A stretch of 64,000 bases of DNA from Nocardia donostiensis (GTDB lineage Bacteria; Actinomycetota; Actinomycetes; Mycobacteriales; Mycobacteriaceae): positions 53,990 through 117,989 of the forward strand of contig NZ_MUKP01000016.1 of the NCBI RefSeq assembly GCF_002081715.1. Direction: 5' to 3'. Of this stretch, positions 50,895 through 60,176 are shown piece after piece (position 1 is the first letter of the stretch; the number at the start of each line of letters is the position of its first letter). The notes under the pieces were generated by a model. The model was not told the DNA's origin. It made no database searches and saw only the letters and a program-made list of their open reading frames with translations. The position numbers were made by a program, and so were the translations under genes.

Positions 50895-51137
50895 GCCTCC
50901 TGTGCCGCGCCGTACTACGGTCCCGGTTCGTCGGATGTGTCGCAGCGAACATCAGCCGGTGGCCGCATCCGCATGCCGGTGCTGTGGTCTTGCGACCGGC
51001 TGCGCCCGGGTGCACAGCCGGATGGCTCGTGTCCCGGCCCGCCGCGCACGGCTGTTCGGAACACGCGCTCCTCTCATCATCCCCTCGAGCGCGCTGTGCG
51101 CCCGTCGCACCATGCCGGACGCGGTACACCGAGGTGG

Positions 51138-53690
51138 CTAGGACTGTCCGGTTTCCCGATTCTGCCGCTGCAAACGCCTGCGTGCCCGGCCGTAGGTGTT
51201 GACCCGGCGCCGGATACCCGGATCGAATCCCTTGTCCGCTGGATCGGGCTGTCCGCGGAACCGGCGCCACAGTCGGCGCCCGGCCAACACGAACAGCAGA
51301 ATTCCGGCGCATGCGGTAATTATCGCCAGTGTTTGGCCGTAAGCGTTCGAACGCACCGACACCGAGGTGGCGTGGCCGAGCACCACACCCTCCGGTGTGC
51401 TGAGCGAAATCGGGATGACCAGCCTGCGACTATCGCTGACCTCGGTCGGAATCTGGAACGAGCGCGCACCACGCGGCGGCAGCTGCTGTTCGCCGATATC
51501 GGTGATCTTCGTCTCCGCGGGGGCCTCGATGCGGAAGCGGATACGCACGGCCACCGGCAGATCGTTGCGGGCGACCAGCAGCAGCGGGCTCTGTTCGGAG
51601 GCGAGGGTGTAGACGCCGCCGGGCGGTAGCACCGTCACCGATTCGTAGATCTCGTCGATCGCCGCAGTGGTCTGGTCGAGTCGCCGCTGCGCGAAGGTAT
51701 CGGCCTGGCCGGAGTCACCGCGCCGATCCGACAGGCTCAGCGTGCGCAGCAGATCGTCGCGCAGCGGAGTGAGGAACTGGCGCGGTGTCGGCTCGGACTC
51801 GGGCACCTCCACCATCGCCCGCAACAGTTGGGTGATGCGGTGCGACTGGTCCCGCACGGGCGGCACGAACCGGGCCGGGCTGGCGTCCCGGACGGCACCG
51901 CCGAGGTAATCCAGTTCGTAGGGGCCGGGGCTGGGGGGCTGGGCGAGTAGATCGGTGAACTTCCGCGGCGACGCGAGCCCGTTCTGGATCAGCAGGTCCA
52001 CTTGACGCAGCAGTGCGGTCGCCTCGTCGCGGTTGGCGCCCCACTGCTGTGGCGGCATCAGCAGTTGCGAACGCGGCCGGTCCGGGCGCGGGTTCAGCGC
52101 GGACCACGACACCGCGCCGAGCGCGTCCTGCAGGCGGGCGGTCCGTGAATCCTTGGTGACCTCGTAGCGAGCCCCTTCTGGCGTGAATGACGGGGTCGGC
52201 GGGTTCGAACCGACCGCGGCCAGCGCTGTGGCCGACCACATGTCGAAGGTGGCGACATGCAGGGCCGGGTCGGTGGGCGGTTCGGTCTGCGCTGTCGGCG
52301 CGGGGCTACCGGGTGCGGCCGGGCCGGGTCCGGGCTGATGCGGGTCGGGCTTGGTGACGCCGGGCAGGCGGACGATATCCGCTGGGGCCTGCTCGCTCGC
52401 GACAGTTGCGGCGGAATCTGCGGCGCCGAGATTTTCACTGACCGCCGAATCACGGTTGGCGGTGCCCTCCGGAACCACGGCATTGCCTGCCAGCACGGCC
52501 GTGGTGAAACCGCTGCTGCGCAGCAGGTGACCGGCGCCTGCGTCGATACTGCCGGAGTCGGGCAGGCTCACGTTGCGCACCGACCGGGTGGACAGGATCG
52601 AATCGATCAGATCGGCCGGTGCCGTCAAGGCGCGCGCGGTCAATGCCGGATCGTTCACCGCGGCCAGGGCACTCATATCGACCTGCGCGAAGGGCAGCGC
52701 GACCGTGCACATCGACGACGTGAGTGCCCGCAGCCGGTCCAGCCACACCTTGGCGTGTTCGGCGCCGGTCCCTTCCCTGGTCGCACCGTCGGGATCGGAT
52801 GGGCTGGCCAGCACCCGATATCCGTTGGTCATCGCCTGCACGGTCAGCAGCAGGTCCGGATCGATGGCGAGGCATATCGCCGAGGCCAGGTCGTTGTCGC
52901 GGTTGCTGTCGCGGGAGCCGAGCACGGTTTCCAGCGCGTCGAGCAGTTGATCGAGCCGCCCGCCCTTGCTGAGGGAGGAGGCAAGTTCGTCGTCGGTGAG
53001 TTCGACTTTCCCGTTCACCGTTCCCGGTGCTCCGGCGAGCATCCTGGGGCGGTCGGCCAGCGGCCACAGCAGTGTGGTGGCCACCGGAGCGGCAGGCCCG
53101 GCAGGCACCGGGGTGGAGGTGCCGCCCTCGGCGGCGGGCGGGAGTCCGAGCACCGGAAGCAGGAACCTGGCGTCGTCTAGCCGGGCCTGGCTGCCGTAGG
53201 CGGGTTCGCCGTTGACGTTCAGCAGTAGCGGGTAGACGCCGGGTTCGGTGATATCGAGGGAAGCGCGCTGGCTGTCACGTAATGCGATGCTCAGGGTGAA
53301 CTGCTGGCGCTGGCCGGGGCTCAACCGCTGAGAAACGTCCTCGAACGGGCCGGTGATCTCGTAGTTGACCTGGTCGAGGCGTAGCGCGGTGCGCAGTTCG
53401 CTCGGGTCGTCGACGGCTCTGGCGCGCTGTAACCGCACGCTGATGTCGTCGACGACCCGGTCGCCGATATTGGTGACCGTGCCAGACACCGTCAATACCG
53501 GGTCGCTGGTCGTGGTCACCGCGGTCGGGGTCACCGAATCCAGGGACAGTTTCAGGAACTTCGGCGTCGAGGTGTCCCCGGTGCCGCTGGGTTGGGCGAC
53601 GGCGGGCCGTTCCAGCAGTACCGGCAGCGCAGCCACCGAGCCGAGGATGGTCAGGATCGCTATGATGACCCGCCCCAGTCCACGCGTCAT
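51138..53690 (-). CDS. DUF6049 family secreted/membrane protein (Rv3909 homologue)
   Basis: An 850-aa protein with a signal peptide ([26 protein letters not shown]) and a large extracytosolic region. A C-terminal membrane helix ([25 protein letters not shown], about residues 789-813) is followed by a basic cytosolic tail of about 38 aa. It lies between murJ and the Nudix gene as in M. tuberculosis. Function is unknown, but the constant link with murJ suggests a role in envelope assembly. Its start overlaps the Nudix stop (ATGA). 243 nt separate it from murJ. Confidence 0.87.
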   Translation of the reverse strand: MTRGLGRVIIAILTILGSVAALPVLLERPAVAQPSGTGDTSTPKFLKLSLDSVTPTAVTTTSDPVLTVSGTVTNIGDRVVDDISVRLQRARAVDDPSELRTALRLDQVNYEITGPFEDVSQRLSPGQRQQFTLSIALRDSQRASLDITEPGVYPLLLNVNGEPAYGSQARLDDARFLLPVLGLPPAAEGGTSTPVPAGPAAPVATTLLWPLADRPRMLAGAPGTVNGKVELTDDELASSLSKGGRLDQLLDALETVLGSRDSNRDNDLASAICLAIDPDLLLTVQAMTNGYRVLASPSDPDGATREGTGAEHAKVWLDRLRALTSSMCTVALPFAQVDMSALAAVNDPALTARALTAPADLIDSILSTRSVRNVSLPDSGSIDAGAGHLLRSSGFTTAVLAGNAVVPEGTANRDSAVSENLGAADSAATVASEQAPADIVRLPGVTKPDPHQPGPGPAAPGSPAPTAQTEPPTDPALHVATFDMWSATALAAVGSNPPTPSFTPEGARYEVTKDSRTARLQDALGAVSWSALNPRPDRPRSQLLMPPQQWGANRDEATALLRQVDLLIQNGLASPRKFTDLLAQPPSPGPYELDYLGGAVRDASPARFVPPVRDQSHRITQLLRAMVEVPESEPTPRQFLTPLRDDLLRTLSLSDRRGDSGQADTFAQRRLDQTTAAIDEIYESVTVLPPGGVYTLASEQSPLLLVARNDLPVAVRIRFRIEAPAETKITDIGEQQLPPRGARSFQIPTEVSDSRRLVIPISLSTPEGVVLGHATSVSVRSNAYGQTLAIITACAGILLFVLAGRRLWRRFRGQPDPADKGFDPGIRRRVNTYGRARRRLQRQNRETGQS

Positions 53691-54223
53691 TGCTTGCCGG
53701 TCTCCATCCGGTCGATCAGGCGGTTCGCGACTTCGGCCAGGCGCCGTTCGTCGGCGTAGGCGAGTCGGCTGTTCAGTTCGCTCAGCGGCACCCAGGCGAC
53801 CTGGGTGACTTCGATATCAGCGTCGGACAGCTCGCCGCCGACCGAACGCAACAGATAATGATGCACCGTTTTATGTACCCGTCGGCCCTCGGTAACGAAC
53901 CAATAATCGATGCTGCCGAGTTCGGCGACCACCTCGCCCTTGATGCCGGTTTCTTCGGCGACTTCCCGAATGGCGGTCTGCTCGGAGGTCTCGCCCTCTT
54001 CGATATGTCCTTTGGGCAGCGACCACAGTAGGCGGCCGCGCCGGTCGGTGCGGCCGATCAGCGCGGCACTGCGTCCGTCGGGCGGTCCGTCGAGGCCGTC
54101 GACCACCAGTCCGCCTGCCGAAGTCTCCCGTACCGTGCGCATACGTGGTTTTGTCGCACTGCCTGCCGAACCGCGGCGCCGCGGCTGGCGGCGTCGACTG
54201 TTCGCGCGATCGGCCGGAGACAC
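53687..54223 (-). CDS. Nudix hydrolase (MutT4-like)
   Basis: A protein of about 178 aa with the complete Nudix box [23 protein letters not shown] (G-x5-E-x7-REV-x-EE-x-G). It is preceded by a strongly basic N-terminal tail of about 28 aa ([12 protein letters not shown]). The position equals M. tuberculosis Rv3908. GTG at 54223 and TTG at 54226 are equally likely starts; Met at 54142 would give the bare domain. Nudix enzymes hydrolyse nucleoside diphosphate-linked compounds; the substrate is not readable. Coupled to the DUF6049 gene. Confidence 0.88.
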   Translation of the reverse strand: MSPADRANSRRRQPRRRGSAGSATKPRMRTVRETSAGGLVVDGLDGPPDGRSAALIGRTDRRGRLLWSLPKGHIEEGETSEQTAIREVAEETGIKGEVVAELGSIDYWFVTEGRRVHKTVHHYLLRSVGGELSDADIEVTQVAWVPLSELNSRLAYADERRLAEVANRLIDRMETGKQ

Positions 54224-54384
54224 CAAGCAATACTAGAACCAAATTGCCGCGCATCCTTGTATGGGTCGCGACCTGGGGCACAACCTGAGCCGCGGTCAAG
54301 TAGCGGCAGGGCTCCGGCCGGTGCACTCCCTGATGCGGGTCGCGCCGAAATCCGGTTCGACGCCGCTCGGTAAGGTTTGCGTTC

Positions 54385-55863
54385 GTGGTTTCGACCGAAC
54401 CTGATGACGCAGCCGACGCAGCCGACGCAGTGCCAGGTCGCCGTACCCGCTTACTCGCCGCGGCGGCGGTGACCCTGGGGCGGCTGTCCGATGTGCTGAC
54501 ACCGCTGGGCGAATTGTTCGCCGCGGGCGGATTCCAGCTGTACCTGGTCGGCGGCAGTGTCCGCGACGCTGTGCTCGGCAGGCTCGGCACCGATCTGGAT
54601 TTCACCACCGATGCCCGCCCGGAGCAGGTACAGGAGCTGCTGCGCGGCTGGGCCGACCACATCTGGGACACCGGCGGTCTGGCGTTCGGCACGGTCAGCG
54701 CGGCCAAAGCCGATCAGCAGCTGGAGATCACCACCTTCCGCAGCGACGCCTACGATCGGGTCTCCCGCAATCCGCAGGTCACTTTCGGCGACACCATCGA
54801 CGGCGATTTGATCCGCCGTGATTTCACCGTCAATGCAATGGCGGTGCGGATCGCCGCGGACGGTTCGCTGGAGTTCGTCGACCCGCTGGGCGGGATGGAT
54901 GCGTTGCTCGCCGGCGTATTGGACACCCCGGCGCCGCCGGAAGAATCGTTCGGTGATGATCCGCTGCGGATGCTGCGGGCCGCGCGTTTCGTTTCCCAGC
55001 TCGGTTTCACTCTGCATCCCCGGGTGCGTACGGCGATCACCCAGATGGCGGGTGAGATCGACCGCATCACCGCGGAACGGGTCCGCACCGAACTGGACAA
55101 GCTGATCGCGGGCGCGCATCCGATCGACGGTATCGACATCATGTGCGAGACCGGTCTGGCGCAGCGGGTGCTGCCCGAGGTGCCAGCCATGAAACTGGAG
55201 ATCGACGAACACCACCAGCACAAGGATGTGTACTGGCATTCACTGACGGTGCTGGAGCAGGCGATCGATCAAGAAGAGGGCGATCCCGACCTGGTGCTGC
55301 GCTGGGCTGCGCTGCTGCACGACATCGGCAAGCCGGATACCAAACGCAACGAGCCGGGCGGCGGGGTGAGCTTCCACCATCACGAGGTGGTCGGGGCGAA
55401 GATGGTGCGCAAGCGGATGCGGGCGCTGAAGTACCCGAAGCAGTTCACCGAGGACGTGGCGCGGCTGGTTTTCCTGCATCTGCGCTTCCACGGTTACGGC
55501 AAGGGGCAGTGGACCGATTCGGCGGTCCGCCGCTACGTCAACGACGCGGGCGAGCTGCTGCCCCGGCTGCACAAACTGGTACGCGCCGACTGCACCACCC
55601 GCAACAAACGCCGCGCTGCCGCGTTGCGCGCCACCTATGACGATTTGGAAGCCCGGATCGAGCGCTTGCGCGAACAGGAGGACCTCGACCGGGTCCGTCC
55701 GGATCTGGACGGCAACGCGATCATGGAACTGCTCGAGCTGCGGCCCGGTCCCGAGGTGGGCAGAGCATGGCGCTATCTGAAGGAACTCCGGCTCGACCGC
55801 GGCCCGCTCACCCGCGCCGAAGCCGAGGATGCGCTGCGGGAATGGTGGAAGAACCAGGGCTGA
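54385..55863 (+). CDS. cca: CCA-adding tRNA nucleotidyltransferase
   Basis: A 492-aa class II nucleotidyltransferase. LVGGSVRDAVLG (about 54-65) and the metal DLD (Asp70, Asp72) define the catalytic head. The specificity region and an HD domain (LLHDIGKPDT, His312-Asp313) follow. It completes the 3' CCA of tRNAs; fittingly, the two tRNAs in this window lack an encoded CCA. In M. tuberculosis it is annotated pcnA. GTG start at 54385; an Asp/Ala-rich leader precedes the domain. Divergent from the Nudix gene. Confidence 0.95.
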   Translation: MVSTEPDDAADAADAVPGRRTRLLAAAAVTLGRLSDVLTPLGELFAAGGFQLYLVGGSVRDAVLGRLGTDLDFTTDARPEQVQELLRGWADHIWDTGGLAFGTVSAAKADQQLEITTFRSDAYDRVSRNPQVTFGDTIDGDLIRRDFTVNAMAVRIAADGSLEFVDPLGGMDALLAGVLDTPAPPEESFGDDPLRMLRAARFVSQLGFTLHPRVRTAITQMAGEIDRITAERVRTELDKLIAGAHPIDGIDIMCETGLAQRVLPEVPAMKLEIDEHHQHKDVYWHSLTVLEQAIDQEEGDPDLVLRWAALLHDIGKPDTKRNEPGGGVSFHHHEVVGAKMVRKRMRALKYPKQFTEDVARLVFLHLRFHGYGKGQWTDSAVRRYVNDAGELLPRLHKLVRADCTTRNKRRAAALRATYDDLEARIERLREQEDLDRVRPDLDGNAIMELLELRPGPEVGRAWRYLKELRLDRGPLTRAEAEDALREWWKNQG

Positions 55864-55878
55864 GCGGGTACCGAGTGC

Positions 55879-56694
55879 TCAGAAAACGATCAGCGTGGTA
55901 CCCGCTACGATCGCCGAGCGGATCTGCGCGAGGTCGAACGAGCCGCTGATCCCGTCCAATTCCAGTCGGAACCGGACCAGGTCGCCGTCGCGGGTGACGT
56001 GTTCGATACGGGCGTCGTGCGGAAGTCCGGGCAGCTGGATCGGGGTAGGTGTGCGCAGGCTGCGCGGCACCCGCATCCCGAACCAGCTGGCCCGGTGGAC
56101 GTCGATATACAACTGATCGCCCACCACCGCCAGATCGATCAGCGCGGTGATCCGCCTGCGCTGGTGCACGGCCCGGATCAGGCCGTTCTCGCGCACTGTC
56201 AGTACCCAGTCGTGCTGGCGAGTGTTGAGCCAGTCGGCCAGCGCCGCGGTGGTGACGGCGCCTTCGATATCCAGCCGGTCGGCCCGCACCTTGGTGGGCA
56301 CCCCGGGGGTCAGCCGCATGCGGTGCGCGACCACCGTGAGCTCCTCGACCGGGTGGGTGTCCCAGCGCAGGTCGGTCAGCACGGTTTTGGACTGGAAATA
56401 CGCGCCGCGGCGGCGCACCTTCAGCAGTTCGAGCGTGCCGGTCAGCTCGTGACCCAGCAGCGTGATGGTGATGGTGTGACCACCGAACCTGCTCAGAATG
56501 CCCTCGCTGAGCACGGTCACCAGTGTGTCCGGGAGCAGCGCGGTCACCGTGCCCGCGCTGAGGTCGGCGACCGGGTCCACCCAGGCGGTGGTACGGGAAA
56601 GCCACTGTTCCAGCCAGGACTGCCCGAGCAGTCGTTTGCCGAAGTCGACAGCCCGCATCGGCGACCAGAACTTCGGATCGAAATACGTGGCCAT
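55879..56694 (-). CDS. LmeA/DUF2993-like lipid-binding domain protein
   Basis: A 271-aa soluble-looking protein with the DUF2993 rhythm of alternating strands (TITITLLGHELTGTLELLKVRRRGAYF; VRADRLDIEGAVTTAALADWL; LTVRENGLIRAVHQRRRITALIDLAVVGDQLYIDV). LmeA in mycobacteria acts in lipomannan elongation and binds phospholipids. This member has no obvious signal peptide, so it may work at the inner face. ATG at 56694 follows GAGGAAC. It converges on cca with a 15-nt gap. Family call is moderate. Confidence 0.65.
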   Translation of the reverse strand: MATYFDPKFWSPMRAVDFGKRLLGQSWLEQWLSRTTAWVDPVADLSAGTVTALLPDTLVTVLSEGILSRFGGHTITITLLGHELTGTLELLKVRRRGAYFQSKTVLTDLRWDTHPVEELTVVAHRMRLTPGVPTKVRADRLDIEGAVTTAALADWLNTRQHDWVLTVRENGLIRAVHQRRRITALIDLAVVGDQLYIDVHRASWFGMRVPRSLRTPTPIQLPGLPHDARIEHVTRDGDLVRFRLELDGISGSFDLAQIRSAIVAGTTLIVF

Positions 56695-56871
56695 AGTTCC
56701 TCTGACAGTACTGCCGCGACTGCCATCCTTGTCCGAGTGTGTCCTGGGGGCCGGGTCACGATCTCGAAGTGACTGCGGTGAAGAACATAATGCTGCTGGG
56801 CCGGCGGTTTCGGCCCGTGGAGATGGTGGACGACCGCCGCACAGCGAGGAAGTCGAGACAGGTGAGCTGCG

Positions 56872-57519
56872 ATGGATCGGTTGATCAGGATGGCGGGTGA
56901 TCGGGCGCTGCTGATCACACCGCCGCCGGAACAGGTGCCCGCGGTGGTAGCTGCCCTACGCGCTAGGCGCATCGACGGCATCATGGACCTATTGCCCGCC
57001 GCGGAAACCGTGTTCGTGACGCTGACGTCGGCGGCCGCCGTGGAACGAGTGCACCGGGAGTTGGACGAACTGCTGCGCCGCGTCGCGGACTTCGACGATG
57101 TTTCCCGTGGAACACCGCTGGTCGAACAACCGGACCCGGTTCGTATCCCGGTCCACTACGACGGCGCCGACCTGGCGGAGGTGGCGCGGCTGCTCGATAT
57201 GTCCGTCGCCGAGGTGATCGCCGCCCACACCGGAACCGTGTGGCGGTGTGCTTTTGTCGGGTTCGCGCCCGGTTTCGGTTATCTGGAGTCGGATGGCAGG
57301 CTCGCGGTCCCGCGCCGGGCCGAACCGCGTACCGCCATCCCGGCAGGCGCGGTCGCCGTGGCGGGTGGTTATTCGGCAGTCTATCCGCGGGCTACACCCG
57401 GTGGTTGGCAGTTGATCGGGCACACCGATCTGCGGATGTGGGATGTCGACCGAGATCCCCCGGCGCTGATCCGGGCCGGTGCCGTGGTCGCATTTGTCGA
57501 TGCGGGACGGGCGCGATGA
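56872..57519 (+). CDS. pxpB: 5-oxoprolinase subunit PxpB (KipI-like)
   Basis: A 215-aa protein of the allophanate hydrolase subunit 1/KipI family: PVHYDGADLAEVARLLDMSVAEVIAAHTGT, then FVGFAPGFGYLE, AVPRRAEPRTAIPAGAVAVAGGYSAVYPRATPGGWQLIG. It works with PxpC (and normally PxpA) to open 5-oxoproline to glutamate using ATP. AGGTGAG precedes ATG 56872; Met at 56890 is possible. Codons 76-81 contain a parS-like site. It is coupled to pxpC by ATGA. Confidence 0.93.
   Translation: MDRLIRMAGDRALLITPPPEQVPAVVAALRARRIDGIMDLLPAAETVFVTLTSAAAVERVHRELDELLRRVADFDDVSRGTPLVEQPDPVRIPVHYDGADLAEVARLLDMSVAEVIAAHTGTVWRCAFVGFAPGFGYLESDGRLAVPRRAEPRTAIPAGAVAVAGGYSAVYPRATPGGWQLIGHTDLRMWDVDRDPPALIRAGAVVAFVDAGRAR
57099..57114 (+). 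promoter_or_regulatory. parS-like site inside pxpB
   Basis: TGTTTCCCGTGGAACA has the outer arms of the consensus and one core change, encoding Asp-Val-Ser-Arg-Gly-Thr. It lies 20 kb from the main cluster. It is possibly functional, possibly chance. Confidence 0.45.
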
Positions 57520-58388
57520 TCCGTGTCGAGCACGTCGGCCCGTTGGCCACGATCCAGGATCTCGGCAGGCCCGGCTGGTTTCACTCCGGTGTCGGCCCGT
57601 CCGGCGCCGCCGACCGTGGGGCGCTGCGCCTGGCCAATCGACTGGTCGGCAACCCGGAGAGCCATGCGGGCATCGAGGTGCTGCTCGGCGGTGTGACGCT
57701 GCGGGCCGAGCAGCATCTGACCGTCGCGGTGACGGGCGCGCCCGCGCCCGCGATGGTGGACGGTACTCCGGTGGGGCACGCCAGTGTGCTGGAGCTGGAC
57801 GCCGGGCAGGCCTTGCGGCTCGGCCTGAGCCGGACGGGTTTACGCAGCTATATCGCGGTGCGCGGTGGTGTCGATGTGCAGCCGGTGCTGGGTTCGCGCA
57901 GCCGCGACACTCTTTCCGGTATCGGTCCCCCACCGCTGCGCTGCGGTGACGTGCTTCCGGTCGGTCCGGCACCGCGCACCTTTCCGATCATCGATCAGGC
58001 GCCGCAAGCGGAGTCGGCAGGTCTGGCGGATCTGCATACGCCGCTCGATATTCGCGTGCTTCCAGGACCACGCGAGGACTGGTTCACCGATCCCGATGCG
58101 TTGTTCCACGGAACCTGGACGGTGAGCGCCGAAACCGATCGGATCGGCGCACGTATGGAACGCGCGGCGGGCCCGCCGCTGCGGCGCCGGGTGATGGCGG
58201 AGCTGCCGACCGAAGGGATGGCGCTGGGTTCGATCCAGGTGCCGCCCAGCGGGCAGCCGGTCGTCTTCCTGGCCGACCATCCGATCACCGGTGGATACCC
58301 GGTGGTGGCGGTGGTGCTCGACGCCGATACCGATGTCATGGCGCAGGCCAGGCCGGGACAGGCGATACGGTTCCGGCCCGCGCGCTGA
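57516..58388 (+). CDS. pxpC: 5-oxoprolinase subunit PxpC
   Basis: A 290-aa biotin-dependent-carboxyltransferase-like (allophanate hydrolase subunit 2) protein: VGPLATIQDLGRPGWFHSGVGPSGAADRGALRLANRLVGNP at the start, SYIAVRGGVDVQPVLGSRSRDT, and the C-terminal EGMALGSIQVPPSGQPVVFLADHPITGGYPVVAVV. ATG at 57516 overlaps the pxpB stop. The third subunit gene pxpA (LamB/YcsF family) is not adjacent. It converges on the DUF4185 gene 18 nt away. Confidence 0.94.
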   Translation: MIRVEHVGPLATIQDLGRPGWFHSGVGPSGAADRGALRLANRLVGNPESHAGIEVLLGGVTLRAEQHLTVAVTGAPAPAMVDGTPVGHASVLELDAGQALRLGLSRTGLRSYIAVRGGVDVQPVLGSRSRDTLSGIGPPPLRCGDVLPVGPAPRTFPIIDQAPQAESAGLADLHTPLDIRVLPGPREDWFTDPDALFHGTWTVSAETDRIGARMERAAGPPLRRRVMAELPTEGMALGSIQVPPSGQPVVFLADHPITGGYPVVAVVLDADTDVMAQARPGQAIRFRPAR

Positions 58389-58406
58389 GCGGGTTCGTCC
58401 CGCAGG

Positions 58407-60068
58407 TCAGCTCGGCTGATCCAGCCGCGCATGCATCAGGTACACGTTGTAGGTGTCCCATGCCGAGATGGTGAAGTACAAGTCTTGCGCCGTCGACCAG
58501 GGATGGATGAAACCGCCGTAGGCCTTCGGGTAGTCGCTGGTGGAGACCAGCGGCACGGCGTCGGTCCAGATGCCCTGCGGTTGCGCCGCGGTGCGCATGA
58601 CGATCGCGCCGCGCGCCGAATCCAGATACACCATCTGCCATTGCCCGGATTCAGCGTCGAACCGCACCGACAGTTCGCTGGCGATACCGGGCACCAACGG
58701 GGTGGCCAGGTTCTCGGCGGCAGGCGCCCACGTGCCACCCACCCAGTACTGGTAGGCCGATTTGTTGAGCACCTCGTCCTTGGGCACCCGCGCCAGCCCG
58801 ATCACCCCGATCCGGCCGTTGGGGGTGCCGAACATATAGACGTGATCGCCGTGCGGCACCATCGCCGCGACCTGGAACCGGTTGAGCCCGAACAGGTTCT
58901 CCCATTTGGCGTGCTGATCTTTGGTCCAGGTGCTGCCGTTGTCGTCGGAGTAGGCGAGCCCGCCGTAATTGGTCCACCACAGGCCGGGGATATGACTCCA
59001 GCGGTTGACCGACATGTAGCTCAGGTATTGCCGGTCGCCCAGCGCGAACCCGGAGGTGGGGATGGTGGTCGTTTCCCAGTTCTTGATTTTGCGGCTGCCC
59101 AGCAGTTCGGCGGCGTGGCAGCGGCTGTCCTGCACCATGGTGTCCAGCCGTAGCCCGTCGGACAGGTCGCGGTCGGTACTGTAGCCGAGCGCATTGCTGC
59201 GCCAGTCCTCGTCTGCGCCACCCGCGCCGCCGATCCCCCACCCCTTGCCGAAGGTGTCGCCGAACACTACGGCGATCTGGCCGGGGCGGGTCTCCCACAT
59301 GAATCCCAGATCGGTGCCGTCGACCTGCCAGCGCATATCGGTGCGGTTCTGCGAACCGTGCCCGGTGAGCTGTTCGACCAGCCGCACCGATTCCACCTGT
59401 GGTGCGGCGACGGGCGCGGCGACCGGTCCGGGCTCCGCGGGATGAACCACGTGCGGTGGCGCGGGTTGCGGTTCTTCGCCCGGACCGCCGGGCACCGGGA
59501 TCGGGATGGGTTCGATCTCCGGTACGAACTGCAACCGAGGCAGTTTGATCGGCGCACTGGAACCGGGGCCTGAACCGGAGCTGTTTCCGCTGTCGGGGAC
59601 GGGGTCGTTATCCGAGGCCGAACCGGAGTCCGGGGCCGGGGCGGGTGCTTCGTGCGGTTGGCTACCGGATTCCGGCGCCTTCGGTTTCTCGGTGTCGCGA
59701 ATATCCGGGCACGGGTTGCGGCATGGATCGGCGGGCAATGGCTCGGGCACGATCCTGGTGTTGTCGTGCGGTGGATCGGGCACCGGCACCGGGGTGAGCT
59801 GCGGGATCGGCACCGGAATATCGATCTGCGGTGGCACCGCGGGCATCGGCGGGCCGGGCGGTGCCGACGGGTCTGGCTCCCGAGCCAGTGGATCGAAACC
59901 CACCTCGCCGCAACTGTTCACCGGAGGCGGCGCCCACGGGTGCGGGGCGGCCGTCACGGGAGCGGGCACGCTGAGCAGCCCGGCCAGTACGACGCCGAAC
60001 AGTGCGGGTGGGCCCGCGGGAACAGCGCAAGTCATAGCGCGCCAAGGTCTTTCGCCGGAAAACCCCAT
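58407..60068 (-). CDS. Secreted DUF4185 protein, candidate D-arabinan-active enzyme
   Basis: A 553-aa exported protein. A signal peptide ends near PAPVTAAPHP, and a Pro/Asp/Ser-rich linker fills residues 45-230. A C-terminal DUF4185 five-bladed propeller-like domain has TDLGFMWETRPGQIAVVFGDTFGKGWG and WWTNYGGLAYSDDNGSTW. As I recall, DUF4185 proteins include endo-D-arabinanases that cut mycobacterial-type arabinogalactan or lipoarabinomannan, which suits a mycolate bacterium remodelling its own wall. ATG at 60068 follows GGGGAGT. The exact substrate is inferred. Confidence 0.82.
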   Translation of the reverse strand: MGFSGERPWRAMTCAVPAGPPALFGVVLAGLLSVPAPVTAAPHPWAPPPVNSCGEVGFDPLAREPDPSAPPGPPMPAVPPQIDIPVPIPQLTPVPVPDPPHDNTRIVPEPLPADPCRNPCPDIRDTEKPKAPESGSQPHEAPAPAPDSGSASDNDPVPDSGNSSGSGPGSSAPIKLPRLQFVPEIEPIPIPVPGGPGEEPQPAPPHVVHPAEPGPVAAPVAAPQVESVRLVEQLTGHGSQNRTDMRWQVDGTDLGFMWETRPGQIAVVFGDTFGKGWGIGGAGGADEDWRSNALGYSTDRDLSDGLRLDTMVQDSRCHAAELLGSRKIKNWETTTIPTSGFALGDRQYLSYMSVNRWSHIPGLWWTNYGGLAYSDDNGSTWTKDQHAKWENLFGLNRFQVAAMVPHGDHVYMFGTPNGRIGVIGLARVPKDEVLNKSAYQYWVGGTWAPAAENLATPLVPGIASELSVRFDAESGQWQMVYLDSARGAIVMRTAAQPQGIWTDAVPLVSTSDYPKAYGGFIHPWSTAQDLYFTISAWDTYNVYLMHARLDQPS

Positions 60069-60176
60069 CTTGCTGCCGACTCCCCTGCCGAATTCGGTTG
60101 CCGGGAGGCCAACCTACCCGAGCACGACCGGGAAAGCCGGGATGAGCGGCGCGTTGCGTGCAGTCCAGGTCGCGAG

